A DNA stretch of 64,000 nucleotides from an uncultured Bacteroidota bacterium (GCA_937872515.1 CALMSX010000065.1:1-64000); one strand, 5' to 3'; counted from the first letter of the stretch, positions 52,817 to 62,047 are shown. Numbers and translations are program-made. The notes: generated from the letters alone by a model not told the origin.

Positions 52817-55626
52817 GTGTTTTGGTCCTTTGGCTGGCTGCCTTTGTGACACTTGCACCAGTGCAGGCCCAGGTTGCTTATTACAGAGAAATCCCGCTTT
52901 CTGCAGAATACAAGGTGAATACCATGGCCCAGGATGCCTTTGGTTTTCTTTGGTTGGGCACCAGTCAGGGCATTGTCATTTACAACGGCTATGATGAAAT
53001 CATCATCCCTTCTCTTCAAAATATGGATATTACTACCCTCAAATCGCATGGTAGTAAAATCTATGTGGGTACGGCTGCAGGCTCCATCTTTATCATTGAT
53101 GGCAGCAACCATCAACTCATTTCAAAAGTAAGCCCGTTTACCAGATCAAAAATCAGCGATATCGAATTTTTAGACAACAACCAATGGTGGGCTTCTTCAT
53201 ACGGAGATGGGGTTTATATTTTCAACAATGATAGCTTGCTCAATAAATGCACTTCGCTGAAATCAAAAGATATTTATGCCCTGCAAACGGATGGCAAAGG
53301 CAGGATGTATGTTGCCTCTGATCAGGGCATAACAATTGTCAAACCCGGTAAAGGCAAAACCCACTTAATAGAAGAAGTTTCGGGCCTGCCAGACTACATT
53401 ATTGTAAGTCTATGTCAAAGCAAAAAGGGATCTATCATTGCTGCTACTTACGACAAAGAGATCATTGAGATACAAGAAAATAAAAAAATCAACATCCTTT
53501 TTGATAACAGCAAAAGATCCAAAAACCACAGTATATATTGTGCAGATCAAAGCTTGATATTCCACAGCGGAAATGAGTTGTATGAATGGAGAGGCAGCAC
53601 CTTGCAAACCCTGCAGTTGCCCCAAAGCAGAGAACACATATCACATGTTTTTGTAGATAAAGAAAATCAAATCTGGATATCGGACAACAAAGCATCCCTG
53701 CTCAGAACCAGCAACCATTTTGTTCATTATACCCTGCCGGGCTTAACGGATATCCAATGTTCTGCCTTTGACGGTAACAATTTTTATCTCGGCACCAGTG
53801 CGGGCGTCTTTGCCAGCTCTGACCCCACCGGTCGAAATGGAAGGTGGATATTAAAGAACGAAAATATAACCGTTATTAAAGTCATTTATAGAAAAATCTG
53901 GATAGGAACATTTTCAAATGGCTTATACCTATACGATCTCGATTCAAAAGTCCTTTCTCATGTGGGAAGATTATTTGATACCCACGACAATACCATCTTA
54001 GACATTGAAAAAACAAATGAAGTGTCTGTCGAAGTATCTACCCTTGCAGGGGTGATACATCTCCATGTGGATAAGAATGGAGGCCTTAGTCAAAAACACA
54101 ATGTCAATGACCATGTACTAAAGGCCTACGTATATGACATATTTGCCGATGCTTATGGAGGGGTGTGGTATGGTAAAGACAGGAATGGACTTACCCTTGT
54201 TAGGTCGGTTAAAACGACCGAGTGGAAAGAAATTATCAATCGAAAAGACAACAAGCCATACAAGCTGGGCTCCGTTTTTTCATTGATGGAAGGCCTGCCG
54301 GGTGAAATTTATTTGGCATCTTCCAACCTGGGTTTGGTGAGGTACAAAGATGGATTCTGGGACCTGGTGCCGCACTCGTTCTCTGTTAAAAATCAGATTG
54401 TAGGCCTGTCTAAATACGATGAAAACCACCTCCTGGTTATAAGAAACAACTCCATCGACGTCCTTGAACTCTCCACCTTACACTTGCTGCCCTTTCCTTT
54501 CAACAAACAGGGAGATGCAGGTATCTCTTACCTCAATAATTTTATAAGGAGCGGAAAAGACTGTTATTTTGCGATAGCCAATGCCCTGGTAAGGTTTAGT
54601 CCGGGAGGGGCCTTGTCAAAAAAGCACCCGGTAACGAGATTAGACAAGGTGGAGATCAATCTGGAAACCATTTCACCGAACCAACATACTTTTAGACAGC
54701 ATGAAAACAATTTGCGATTTAGTTTTACGGCAGGATGGTTGGGCAATCCGGGAACGGTACAATACGCTTACAAGCTCGAGGGTTTTGACGTAGACTGGAG
54801 GTACACTGGCGATAGGGTAGTTTCATATCCGCATTTATCACCCAGCAAATACGTATTTAAAGTAAAGGCCACAGAAAACCAGGCCTTCTTTGATGAACCC
54901 ATTACCACGTATGAATTTGAAATTCACAGGGCTTTTTATAATACTTGGTGGTTTTATCTGGCTATCGTTTTGTTGATCATCCTGGCACTGCAGGCCTTCC
55001 TCAGGAGGCGTAAAAATGTGGAGCTGCTCAAATCGGAATTATCGAGGATTAAAACAGAAGCGGAGTTGATCAATCTGAAGAGTCAGTTGGATCCCCATTT
55101 CCTCTTTAATACCCTAAACACCCTCATTGGACTGATCGAAGAGGATCCCAAAAGGGGAGTTCGATTTACGGAAAACCTTACCCAGTTTTTCAGAAGATTG
55201 TCACAAAGTAGTCAAAAAGAACTTATTGCCTTATCAGAAGAACTGCATCTGGTGGAAACATACATAGTTATCCTCAAAGAAAGATTTGGCAACAACATTT
55301 CCGTTGTCATAGAACCACTCGTACACCAGGAAGCCGAATCTTATATGGTGCCACCGGTATCTGTTCAGATGTTGATAGAAAATTCGGTTAAACACAATGA
55401 AGTGAGTCGTGCGAAACCATTAACGGTCAAAATTACATGGGAAAAGGAGTTCCTCATTATCAGCAACGAAAAGCAACCTAAAAATGGTGGTGTAGCCTCA
55501 CTGGGAATAGGCAATTATAATATTTATGAAAGATACAGATTGATGGGCTTGCCCAAGCCTTATATCATTGAAAATAGCACAGAATACCACTTTTATTTAC
55601 CCCTTATCAAAAAACACGGGTTATGA
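52792..55626 (+). CDS. Propeller-type sensor histidine kinase, LytS/YpdA class
   Basis: 944 residues. Signal peptide ends VQAQ. A periplasmic two-component regulator propeller (about 30-620; blades with FGFLWLGTSQG, YVGTAAG, MYVASDQG), a Y_Y_Y domain (about 640-705, YAYKLEGFDVDWRYTGD), one membrane helix (about 720-742) and a LytS-type kinase core. The phosphorylated His is in SQLDPHFLFNTLN (about 768), N box MLIENSVKH, and G box GIGNYNIYERY. The start must be here despite the 25-base overlap with yceI, because the signal peptide begins at once. Coupled to the LytTR regulator by a 4-base overlap. Confidence 0.92.
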   Translation: MQRKPRTISVLVLWLAAFVTLAPVQAQVAYYREIPLSAEYKVNTMAQDAFGFLWLGTSQGIVIYNGYDEIIIPSLQNMDITTLKSHGSKIYVGTAAGSIFIIDGSNHQLISKVSPFTRSKISDIEFLDNNQWWASSYGDGVYIFNNDSLLNKCTSLKSKDIYALQTDGKGRMYVASDQGITIVKPGKGKTHLIEEVSGLPDYIIVSLCQSKKGSIIAATYDKEIIEIQENKKINILFDNSKRSKNHSIYCADQSLIFHSGNELYEWRGSTLQTLQLPQSREHISHVFVDKENQIWISDNKASLLRTSNHFVHYTLPGLTDIQCSAFDGNNFYLGTSAGVFASSDPTGRNGRWILKNENITVIKVIYRKIWIGTFSNGLYLYDLDSKVLSHVGRLFDTHDNTILDIEKTNEVSVEVSTLAGVIHLHVDKNGGLSQKHNVNDHVLKAYVYDIFADAYGGVWYGKDRNGLTLVRSVKTTEWKEIINRKDNKPYKLGSVFSLMEGLPGEIYLASSNLGLVRYKDGFWDLVPHSFSVKNQIVGLSKYDENHLLVIRNNSIDVLELSTLHLLPFPFNKQGDAGISYLNNFIRSGKDCYFAIANALVRFSPGGALSKKHPVTRLDKVEINLETISPNQHTFRQHENNLRFSFTAGWLGNPGTVQYAYKLEGFDVDWRYTGDRVVSYPHLSPSKYVFKVKATENQAFFDEPITTYEFEIHRAFYNTWWFYLAIVLLIILALQAFLRRRKNVELLKSELSRIKTEAELINLKSQLDPHFLFNTLNTLIGLIEEDPKRGVRFTENLTQFFRRLSQSSQKELIALSEELHLVETYIVILKERFGNNISVVIEPLVHQEAESYMVPPVSVQMLIENSVKHNEVSRAKPLTVKITWEKEFLIISNEKQPKNGGVASLGIGNYNIYERYRLMGLPKPYIIENSTEYHFYLPLIKKHGL

Positions 55627-56360
55627 CATTTATTATTTTAGAAGATGAAATGATAGCAGCACAAAGATTGGCTCGCATGGTCAAGGAAATTTATCCCGAT
55701 TGGCAGCAAACGGGCGTGTTTGAGTCGGTTGAAGAATTGGCTGGTCACCTCTTGTCCAACGGACAACCGGATGTCTTGTTTATGGATATCCAGGTAGCGG
55801 ATGGCAATAGCTTCGAACTGTTTAATGTTATTGATGTCAGGAGTAAAATAATTTTCACAACCGCTTATTCAGAATTTGCTGTCAATGCATTCAGACACAA
55901 CGCTGTTGATTATCTGATGAAACCGATCAATAGTGAAGAGCTGAAAAAAGCACTTGAAAAATTGTCGTGGTTTGATCCTACTAAAAATAAAGAACTAACA
56001 CATCAGTTTACTGAATTTAAGAACAGATTTTTAATCAAATTTGGTAGTAAACTGACGGTGGTCAATACGTCCGATTTGGCTTATGTGTATTCTGAAAATA
56101 AAATAGGTTATTTTGTTCAGCGCAATGGTCACAAGGTAGCCTCAGATTATAAATTACAAGATCTTGAATCTCAGCTTGATCCCAAGTATTTTTTCAGGGT
56201 CAATCGCCAGTTTATTGTGCATGTTGATTCGATCGCATCGATGAATACTTACTCAAAAGCCAGAATTAACTTAAGGCTCAATCCTGAATTTAAAGAAGAC
56301 ATCATTATTAGCACAGAAAAAACCCCGGAATTCAAAGAATGGCTGGGGAGCACAAGGTAA
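55623..56360 (+). CDS. LytTR-family response regulator
   Basis: 245 residues. Receiver domain at about 1-120: acidic pair ILEDE, phospho-acceptor Asp in VLFMDIQVADG, TTAYSE, Lys in MKPIN. LytTR DNA-binding domain at about 140-240 (FLIKFGSKLTVVNTSDLAYV, FFRVNRQFIVHVDSI). Start ATGA overlaps the kinase stop, so kinase and regulator are made together. The target is probably the adjacent 56476-59482 cluster, which begins 115 bases downstream, but no LytTR half-sites can be pinned down by eye. Confidence 0.93.
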   Translation: MTFIILEDEMIAAQRLARMVKEIYPDWQQTGVFESVEELAGHLLSNGQPDVLFMDIQVADGNSFELFNVIDVRSKIIFTTAYSEFAVNAFRHNAVDYLMKPINSEELKKALEKLSWFDPTKNKELTHQFTEFKNRFLIKFGSKLTVVNTSDLAYVYSENKIGYFVQRNGHKVASDYKLQDLESQLDPKYFFRVNRQFIVHVDSIASMNTYSKARINLRLNPEFKEDIIISTEKTPEFKEWLGSTR

Positions 56361-56475
56361 AGGCCCCAATTTTATAATTTTTGGATCAACCGATTCAGGT
56401 TCTCTTTTTTCCCATTGAGCAATGTGCTTGTATACCTTTTGGGTTGAACAACGTATTATTAATGATATTTACACC

Positions 56476-57252
56476 ATGAAATCAATGCAAAAACTTATCC
56501 TTACATCTATCCTGACGGCATGGATTTTGATTTTATGCCTGCCTGCCTGTAAGCACCAGCCGGGCGTTATTCCTTCTGATCCGGAAGACACCATGACTAT
56601 TGATACCACCCCCATTGATCCGGGACCACAATTTGATAGTACCGGTGTAAAATGCGACAGCAATGTGGTCTATTTTGAAAAAGACATCATGCCCATTTTG
56701 AGACAAAACTGTGCCTACAGTGGCTGTCATGGAGGAGGTACATACGAGGATGGAGTAAATCTGGAAACTTATCAAAAAACAATTTCTACCGGTAAGGTAA
56801 GGGCCTTCAACCCCAACAACAGTGAGTTGTATGAAGTACTTGTAACCAACAAGCAGAGTGAAAGAATGCCACCAGCTCCAAATGCCCGGTTAACTACGGA
56901 TCAAATCAGTCTCATTGCCAAGTGGATCAACCAGGGTGCTAAAAATGAAATTTGTAATCCCAATTACGGTCAGCCCATCGCTTGCAATGACCAGGGAGTG
57001 ACGTATAGTGGATTCGTAAAAAAAGTTATCGACAATCAATGTGTCGCCTGTCACAAAGCAAGTAATCAGTCAGGTAATGTGAGATTGGACACATATGATG
57101 CTGTTTTTGCCTCCGTGCAGAACGGTAGTTTTATGGGCACCATAGAAAGTAAGCCAACTTTTGTAAGAATGCCATTTAATGCGAACCCTTTAGATACTTG
57201 CACTGTTAATAAAATAAAAAACTGGATTACTAATGGAGCGAAAAACGATTAA
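56476..57252 (+). CDS. Di-haem c-type cytochrome lipoprotein
   Basis: 258 residues from ATG 56476; an earlier in-frame ATG at 56422 has no signal character. Lipobox LPAC (Cys near 25). Two haem-type sites: NCAYSGCHGGG, a CX4CH spacing, and NQCVACHKAS, a standard CX2CH. Met ligands are likely in SERMPPAP and FVRMPFN. Each half looks like a small Bacteroidota/Planctomycetes-type cytochrome domain (ETYQ, then IAKWINQGAKNE; DTYD, then IKNWITNGAKND), so it is an internal duplication. First gene of a run with the mono-haem gene. Confidence 0.85.
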   Translation: MKSMQKLILTSILTAWILILCLPACKHQPGVIPSDPEDTMTIDTTPIDPGPQFDSTGVKCDSNVVYFEKDIMPILRQNCAYSGCHGGGTYEDGVNLETYQKTISTGKVRAFNPNNSELYEVLVTNKQSERMPPAPNARLTTDQISLIAKWINQGAKNEICNPNYGQPIACNDQGVTYSGFVKKVIDNQCVACHKASNQSGNVRLDTYDAVFASVQNGSFMGTIESKPTFVRMPFNANPLDTCTVNKIKNWITNGAKND

Positions 57253-57601
57253 ATATTTATTTATTTCCCTCTTGTTTTTAAATGCTTGTTATTATGACAA
57301 TGAGGAAGAATTGTATCCCGATGTAGGAGCCTGCATTACAGATAGCATGAGCTATCAGGCAGATATTTATCCCATCATCAACAACAACTGTCTGGGTTGC
57401 CACAATTCATCAGCCGTACAGGGTGGAATTGATATATCCAACTATGAATTGCTTACCCCTTACATAGAAAGTGGTTCCTTGTTGAAAAGCATTAAACATG
57501 AGTCAGGCTATAGTGCCATGCCCAAAGATGCTGGTAAAATGTCTGTATGCCAGATTGCTAAAATTGATGCCTGGATAAGCCAGGGAGCGCCAGACAATTA
57601 A
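57233..57601 (+). CDS. Mono-haem c-type cytochrome lipoprotein
   Basis: 122 residues. Lipobox LNAC (Cys 19), then one cytochrome domain like those in the preceding protein: NNCLGCHNSS haem site, ISNYELLTPYIESG, Met ligand in YSAMPKDAGK, and IAKIDAWISQGAPDN. Its start lies 20 bases inside the upstream gene; no later Met preserves the lipoprotein signal, so the overlap is real. Likely the electron partner of the di-haem protein on the same membrane. Confidence 0.85.
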   Translation: MERKTIKYLFISLLFLNACYYDNEEELYPDVGACITDSMSYQADIYPIINNNCLGCHNSSAVQGGIDISNYELLTPYIESGSLLKSIKHESGYSAMPKDAGKMSVCQIAKIDAWISQGAPDN

Positions 57602-57625
57602 TTGAATATCGTAAATATACATTTT

Positions 57626-58030
57626 ATGAGAAAATACATCTGGTATATTTTAATAGCTGTACTTGCCGGAGGCGCTTATGGCTATTATCAGTACAACCGC
57701 CCTGTGGCCAGCCTTGATAGTGCCAATGCCGATGTGATGTTGGATGCTCCCTCATTGTTAAAGGCTTTTGAAACAAATGAAACAGAAGCCAATACGAAGT
57801 ACCTCGACAAGGTCATTGAGGTTAGCGGACAAATTTCCAGGATCGAAGAAGACCAGGAGAAAAAATCCATCTACCTCAACACGGGTAATGAAATGTCTGC
57901 TGTGATTTGTGAAATGGAATTGGGTACGCCCACAGAAGGTTTGGCAGAGGGAAGTAAGGTAGTCATTAAAGGAAAATGTACCGGATACCTTATGGATGTT
58001 GTTTTGGTGCAAAGTGTCATTAAAAAATAA
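57626..58030 (+). CDS. OB-fold (tRNA_anti-like) membrane-anchored protein
   Basis: 134 residues from ATG 57626; the in-frame TTG at 57602 is rejected. An N-terminal membrane helix (KYIWYILIAVLAGGAYGYYQ) anchors an extracytoplasmic OB-fold: ALDA-like start SLLKAFETNETEANTKYLDK, VIEVSGQISRIE, SIYLNTG, VICEME, GSKVVIKGKCTGYLMDVVL. This is the tRNA_anti-like family, which despite its name is mostly envelope proteins of unknown function. It lies 24 bases after the cytochrome gene and 10 before YceI. Confidence 0.85.
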   Translation: MRKYIWYILIAVLAGGAYGYYQYNRPVASLDSANADVMLDAPSLLKAFETNETEANTKYLDKVIEVSGQISRIEEDQEKKSIYLNTGNEMSAVICEMELGTPTEGLAEGSKVVIKGKCTGYLMDVVLVQSVIKK

Positions 58031-58040
58031 AATTATTTAT

Positions 58041-58589
58041 ATGAAAAAATCCATCATTCTTGCTTCGCTTTTATTTACTGTTTTCTCGGTCAGCGCCCAG
58101 AAATATTTTACCAAAGAGGGCAAGGTGTATTTTCATTCTAAAACCCAGATGGAAAAGATTGAAGCCACCAATTCAAAAGCTACCTCTGTGATAGACTTTT
58201 CTACAGCTGCCATAGAGTGGGGTGTTTTAGTCAAGGCTTTTAAATTTGAAAAGGCCCTTATGCAGGAGCACTTCAATGAAAATTATCTGGAAAGCAACAA
58301 ATATCCTAAATCTACTTTTAAGGGTAAAATAGAAAATGTATCTTCGATCCAGCTTGGCAAAGATGGCAGCTATCCTGTTGTAATTAAGGGTACGCTTGAC
58401 ATGCATGGTGTTTCAAAACCTGTGACTGCCAATGCTACCTTTGTGGTCAAAGGAGGTGCCATCTCCGCTACTTCAAAGTTAAAAGTATTGTTGGCTGACT
58501 ACAATATTTCAGTACCTGCTGTTGTGAAAGATAATATTGCTAAAGAAGTGGAGATATCAATTTCCGCAGATTATTCTATTTTTAAATAA
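58041..58589 (+). CDS. YceI family protein, periplasmic (second copy)
   Basis: 182 residues from ATG 58041 (the upstream ATG at 57996 lies inside the previous gene and adds no signal). Signal peptide ends VSAQ. Same lipocalin-like fold as 52277: VYFHSKTQMEKIEATNSKAT, FNENYLESNKYPKSTFKGK, KGTLDMHGVSKPV and LADYNISVPAVV. It is clearly related to the first copy but well diverged. One-base overlap with the DUF5777 gene. Isoprenoid or quinone binding is known for the family; a role in electron transfer with the cytochromes is inference. Confidence 0.9.
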   Translation: MKKSIILASLLFTVFSVSAQKYFTKEGKVYFHSKTQMEKIEATNSKATSVIDFSTAAIEWGVLVKAFKFEKALMQEHFNENYLESNKYPKSTFKGKIENVSSIQLGKDGSYPVVIKGTLDMHGVSKPVTANATFVVKGGAISATSKLKVLLADYNISVPAVVKDNIAKEVEISISADYSIFK

Positions 58590-59482
58590 TGTACATGAAA
58601 CAAGTTTTGCTGGCATTTATCTGTGCCCTTGCATTTCTTCCTGTTACCAATGCTCAGGAAGATGATCTTTTGTCACTCCTGGGTGAAGAAGAAACTACTG
58701 ATTATGCCAATGCAGCCTTCAAAACCAACAGGGTGATCAACCTTCATTCTTTGGAAAATACAGCTGCAGGTGTGTTTGATTTTAAAATTTCTCACCGTTT
58801 CGGATTTATTAGCGGAGGAGTACAGGAACTATTTGGTCTCGATGCCAGTACCATCCGCATAGGAGGCGACTATGGTATCACCAACAGGCTCATGGTAGGT
58901 TTTGGTCGTAGCAGTTATGAAAAAACCTATGATGTTTTTGGAAAGTACAAACTTCTGCGACAAAGTTCAGGCAAAAAAAACATGCCCATCACGGCAGCCG
59001 TGTTTGCCAGTGCAGCCATTAAGACCATTCCTTTTTCTGATCCTGAAAGAGACAATTACTTCTCTTCAAGGCTATACTATACCTGGCAGCTCATTTTGGG
59101 ACGGAAGTTTTCGGAAGGATTTTCTCTACAGGTATCACCTACCCTGGTGCACCGTAACCTCACCGCTACCGTAGCTGAAAAGAATGATGTGTATGCTGTG
59201 GCAGGAGCGGGTAGAATCAAACTGAGCAAGAGGGTAGCGTTGAATGCCGAGTACATCTACGTATTGCCCGATCAAATCGCATCGAGGTACCGAAATTCAC
59301 TTTCCCTTGGCTTTGACATCGAAACCGGCGGTCACGTTTTCCAGCTTCATTTTACCAATTCTACTTCTATGATAGAAAAAGGATTTGTAACCGAAACCTC
59401 AGGCAATTGGCTTGATGGGGATATCCACTTTGGATTTAATGTTTCAAGGGTATTTACCTTTAAAAATTTTGAACACGAGTAA
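58589..59482 (+). CDS. DUF5777 family beta-barrel protein
   Basis: 297 residues; ATG at 58589 (overlapping the YceI stop) or 58595. Signal peptide ends TNAQ, then a Glu/Asp-rich stretch (EDDLLSLLGEEETTD) and outer-membrane strands to the end (HFGFNVSRVFTFKNF). Matches the DUF5777 pattern: VINLHSLENTAAGVFDFKIS, HRFGFISGG, GGDYGITNRLMVGFGRSS. DUF5777 genes commonly follow YceI genes in Bacteroidota; function unknown. Last gene of the cluster. Confidence 0.85.
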   Translation: MYMKQVLLAFICALAFLPVTNAQEDDLLSLLGEEETTDYANAAFKTNRVINLHSLENTAAGVFDFKISHRFGFISGGVQELFGLDASTIRIGGDYGITNRLMVGFGRSSYEKTYDVFGKYKLLRQSSGKKNMPITAAVFASAAIKTIPFSDPERDNYFSSRLYYTWQLILGRKFSEGFSLQVSPTLVHRNLTATVAEKNDVYAVAGAGRIKLSKRVALNAEYIYVLPDQIASRYRNSLSLGFDIETGGHVFQLHFTNSTSMIEKGFVTETSGNWLDGDIHFGFNVSRVFTFKNFEHE

Positions 59483-59548
59483 CATATTTCGCTGACGCTT
59501 TTAGGGCATTTGATATTTTGTATCTTTCCGCTTCTTAAAGTCGTTAGT

Positions 59549-60394
59549 ATGAAGCTTGTTCTCCTCTATAATTCTTTTTCCGGCAACGGCAAAGGAAAAC
59601 AATTAGCAGAAAAAATGAAGGCCAGCCTCCTAAGCAGGGGACTGGCCTTCGATGCTTTTGAAAACCAATGGCCCGCTGAACTAAGCCTATATTCAGAAGC
59701 CCTCCTCTTCGGGGGCGATGGCACCCTCAACTATTTTATCAACCGGTATGGCGTCTTATCCTTGCCCCTTACCTTATTTCCCGGAGGTACAGGCAACGAT
59801 GTGCACTGGAAACTTTTTGGAAATGTTGACGCAGACTCTCAAATCCTCACCTGGCCGGATTATCAGCCTAAGGCCATCGATGTTGGTGTCTGCAACGATG
59901 AGTATTTTGTCAACATGGTAGGTATTGGCTTTGATGGTGAAGTATTAAAAAAAATGAAGGCCATTCGATGGATCGGAGGACACCTAGGCTATCTGTCGGT
60001 GGTAATCAGGCTTATTTTTTCCTTTGTGGAAAACAACCTTACCCTGTCCTGGGACAACCATCGCAAAAGCCAGCCCTGCCTGCTCTGTCAGGTTTCCAAT
60101 TCTTCGCGCACCGGAGGTGGATTTATGGTAGCTCCCCATGCTAAAATAGACGACGGTGTGTTGAATCTTACTTTTTGTGGAGCAAAGTCAATTTTGGGTC
60201 GCTTGCTTTTTTTACCCAAGGTCGAAAATGGCAAACACCTCTCAGTCAAAGGGGTAAAAACCTACCCGATAACCAAGGTAAGGATTGAGGCACCTGGTGC
60301 GATACCCTATCAACTCGATGGTGAGCTGAGGACAGGCAATTGTTTTGATTTTAAACTGGCAGATCAGAAGTTATTGGTTCGGTCTGCTCAATAA
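59549..60394 (+). CDS. Diacylglycerol kinase-like lipid kinase (YegS/BmrU type)
   Basis: 281 residues from ATG 59549; the in-frame ATG at 59510 lies in a promoter-like region. The DAGK catalytic domain shows NSFSGNGKGK, LLFGGDGTLNYFIN (nucleotide loop GGDGT), FPGGTGNDVHW and the C-terminal PYQLDGE. Phosphorylates diacylglycerol or a related lipid at the membrane. Shorter than most members by about 10 residues but complete. Seven-base convergent overlap with the TraB-like gene. Confidence 0.9.
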   Translation: MKLVLLYNSFSGNGKGKQLAEKMKASLLSRGLAFDAFENQWPAELSLYSEALLFGGDGTLNYFINRYGVLSLPLTLFPGGTGNDVHWKLFGNVDADSQILTWPDYQPKAIDVGVCNDEYFVNMVGIGFDGEVLKKMKAIRWIGGHLGYLSVVIRLIFSFVENNLTLSWDNHRKSQPCLLCQVSNSSRTGGGFMVAPHAKIDDGVLNLTFCGAKSILGRLLFLPKVENGKHLSVKGVKTYPITKVRIEAPGAIPYQLDGELRTGNCFDFKLADQKLLVRSAQ

Positions 60395-61167
60395 GAATGA
60401 GCAGGGCCAATCATGCAACCCAGTTGCTTTAAACCGCGGAGCACCCCTTTTGCACCCGGCAGGTGGGCAGCCCCAATGGCAACAAAAACTTTTTTATCGG
60501 CTGTTTTTTCAAAGATGCGTTGTGCCATGACCTGATTTCTGTCGTACAATAAAATCTGACGAAAGGCACCAAGGCTTCGTTTACCCGACTTATACAATGC
60601 GGCCAGCTCATTGTTTGCGTATAAGTCACACAAGCGGTTGGCCTGCTGCCTGAAACGATCAGGACGAGATAATACCATAGACAACTGGCGGATTTGTTCT
60701 TCGGCATCTAATTGGCGGGCAATGTGGTATTGCTCTTCCGGTGTTTCAACTCCCTGAATCAAAAGTCCGCAATCTCGTGCATAAAAAAGTAAGGCCTGAT
60801 CAAGGGAAATGTTGTTTTCCCTGCCCAGACTGACAGCCATCATCATGCCCTGGATGTAAATGGGGGCACTGTCATTTAAACCTGCCAGGTCAATGCCAAA
60901 ACACTTTAAACAGATGTCTCTGTAGCGCTGGTACTTTTTAGGACGCCATACCCGATCGAGGTAGAGTTCCGGGGGCAGGGTAAAGGCTTCTTTTAAACGA
61001 TGCGTGTCAACTTCCAGGAGGTTCATTTCCGGGGCATACATCTCACAGGCAGAAATCAGGTTTTGAGCGGTTTCAAAATAACGAAAAGCCCTGCCATCCT
61101 GACTGTGCATGGTGCCCATCAGGTAGGAAGTCCTGCCACTTTGTGGATGTGTGATGGAAAAGATCAT
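60388..61167 (-). CDS. TraB/GumN family protein
   Basis: 259 residues. Matches the TraB/GumN/Tiki superfamily: GTMHSQDGRAF near the N-terminus (GxxH), GVETPEEQ in the middle (GxET), RNQVMAQRI, and VAIGAAHLPGAKGVLRGLKQLG at the C-terminus (GxxHLxG). Tiki members are metal-dependent proteases; most bacterial members are uncharacterised. No signal peptide is visible, unlike many relatives, so a cytoplasmic location is likely. Confidence 0.85.
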   Translation of the reverse strand: MIFSITHPQSGRTSYLMGTMHSQDGRAFRYFETAQNLISACEMYAPEMNLLEVDTHRLKEAFTLPPELYLDRVWRPKKYQRYRDICLKCFGIDLAGLNDSAPIYIQGMMMAVSLGRENNISLDQALLFYARDCGLLIQGVETPEEQYHIARQLDAEEQIRQLSMVLSRPDRFRQQANRLCDLYANNELAALYKSGKRSLGAFRQILLYDRNQVMAQRIFEKTADKKVFVAIGAAHLPGAKGVLRGLKQLGCMIGPAHSY

Positions 61168-61174
61168 GGTAAAA

Positions 61175-61206
61175 AAAAAGGCCGATTCTTGGAATCAGCC
61201 TTTTCT
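61175..61206. terminator. Terminator between two minus-strand genes
   Basis: AAAAGGC-(C)-GATTC / GAATC-(A)-GCCTTTT with one internal mismatch, A9 on the left and TTTTCTTTG on the right. On the minus strand it ends the Lrp-family transcript. Confidence 0.8.
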
Positions 61207-61216
61207 TTGTTTTTTA

Positions 61217-61747
61217 TTACTGGGCCTGTGCCTGGTCCGCTGTTTCAGGAGCGTCTTCAGCATCTGGGTCATTGTCGTAGTCATATGGCAATACCTTCTC
61301 TTTTTTAACCTTAGACAAGGTCATAAGCGTTTTCAGCCTTTCGATTTCTTCAATCTGAGACAAGGTCTTGAACAACAGTTTTTCGTAAGTTGGAATGTCT
61401 TTGCATACAATCTTCAACAAGAAGTCTGCATCGCCCGTGATGATGTAACACTCAGTGATTTCATCTACCTGTTTAACCTTCTTAATGAAGTTTTCCAGGG
61501 CATTGGGTTTTTGCCAAGCAAGTGATACAAGTACATATGTTTTTACATTCAGGCCTATAGCGGTAGAATCAACTTTTGCGTGATAGCTGAGGATGATTCC
61601 GGCTTGTTCCAGTTTTTTTACCCTCTCGAGGGTGGGGGCAGGTGAAAGACCTATCTTGCGGGACAAATCGAGATTGGTAATCTTACTATTTTCCTGCAAT
61701 AATTTCAAAATTTTAAGGTCAATCTTGTCTAATTTGTAATCTGACAT
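61217..61747 (-). CDS. Lrp/AsnC family transcriptional regulator
   Basis: 176 residues. N-terminal helix-turn-helix (LDKIDLKILKLLQENSKITN, LSRKIGLSPAPTLERVKKLE) and C-terminal ligand-binding RAM domain (YVLVSLA, ECYIITGDADFLLKIVCKDI). A C-terminal acidic tail of about 25 residues (DYDNDPDAEDAPETADQAQA) is longer than in typical Lrp proteins and looks disordered. Amino acid-responsive control is the family rule; target unknown. Upstream 61748-62047 is AT-rich and gene-free. Confidence 0.93.
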   Translation of the reverse strand: MSDYKLDKIDLKILKLLQENSKITNLDLSRKIGLSPAPTLERVKKLEQAGIILSYHAKVDSTAIGLNVKTYVLVSLAWQKPNALENFIKKVKQVDEITECYIITGDADFLLKIVCKDIPTYEKLLFKTLSQIEEIERLKTLMTLSKVKKEKVLPYDYDNDPDAEDAPETADQAQAQ

Positions 61748-62047
61748 TGGATTTATGAAATTTTATTTTAGTAAAGGGTTTAAATAAAACGATTGCAAAT
61801 TAAAATAAAATTTTAATAATCTCCAATTTTTAAGGAATTAATTTTTAGTTAAAGCCCAAAAGGTCATTTTTTGCCCATTTTTTTGATGATTTTGGTCATT
61901 ATTTGAATGTAAGTCGTTGATTATTAGGCACAAAATTTTTATATGGCAAATAAAATTTGGCAGCCTTTTTTCGGATGCTGGCATACAAAAAGTAAGCGTA
62001 ACGCATTTTTATGGATATTTTTTGAAGTGTATCTGATTTTATCAAAA
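61748..62047. other. AT-rich intergenic region
   Basis: About 300 bases with no coding signal. It holds the upstream region of the Lrp-family gene, with several A/T runs and two GGTCATTnnTT-like words around 61861 and 61894; nothing firmly identifiable. Confidence 0.4.
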
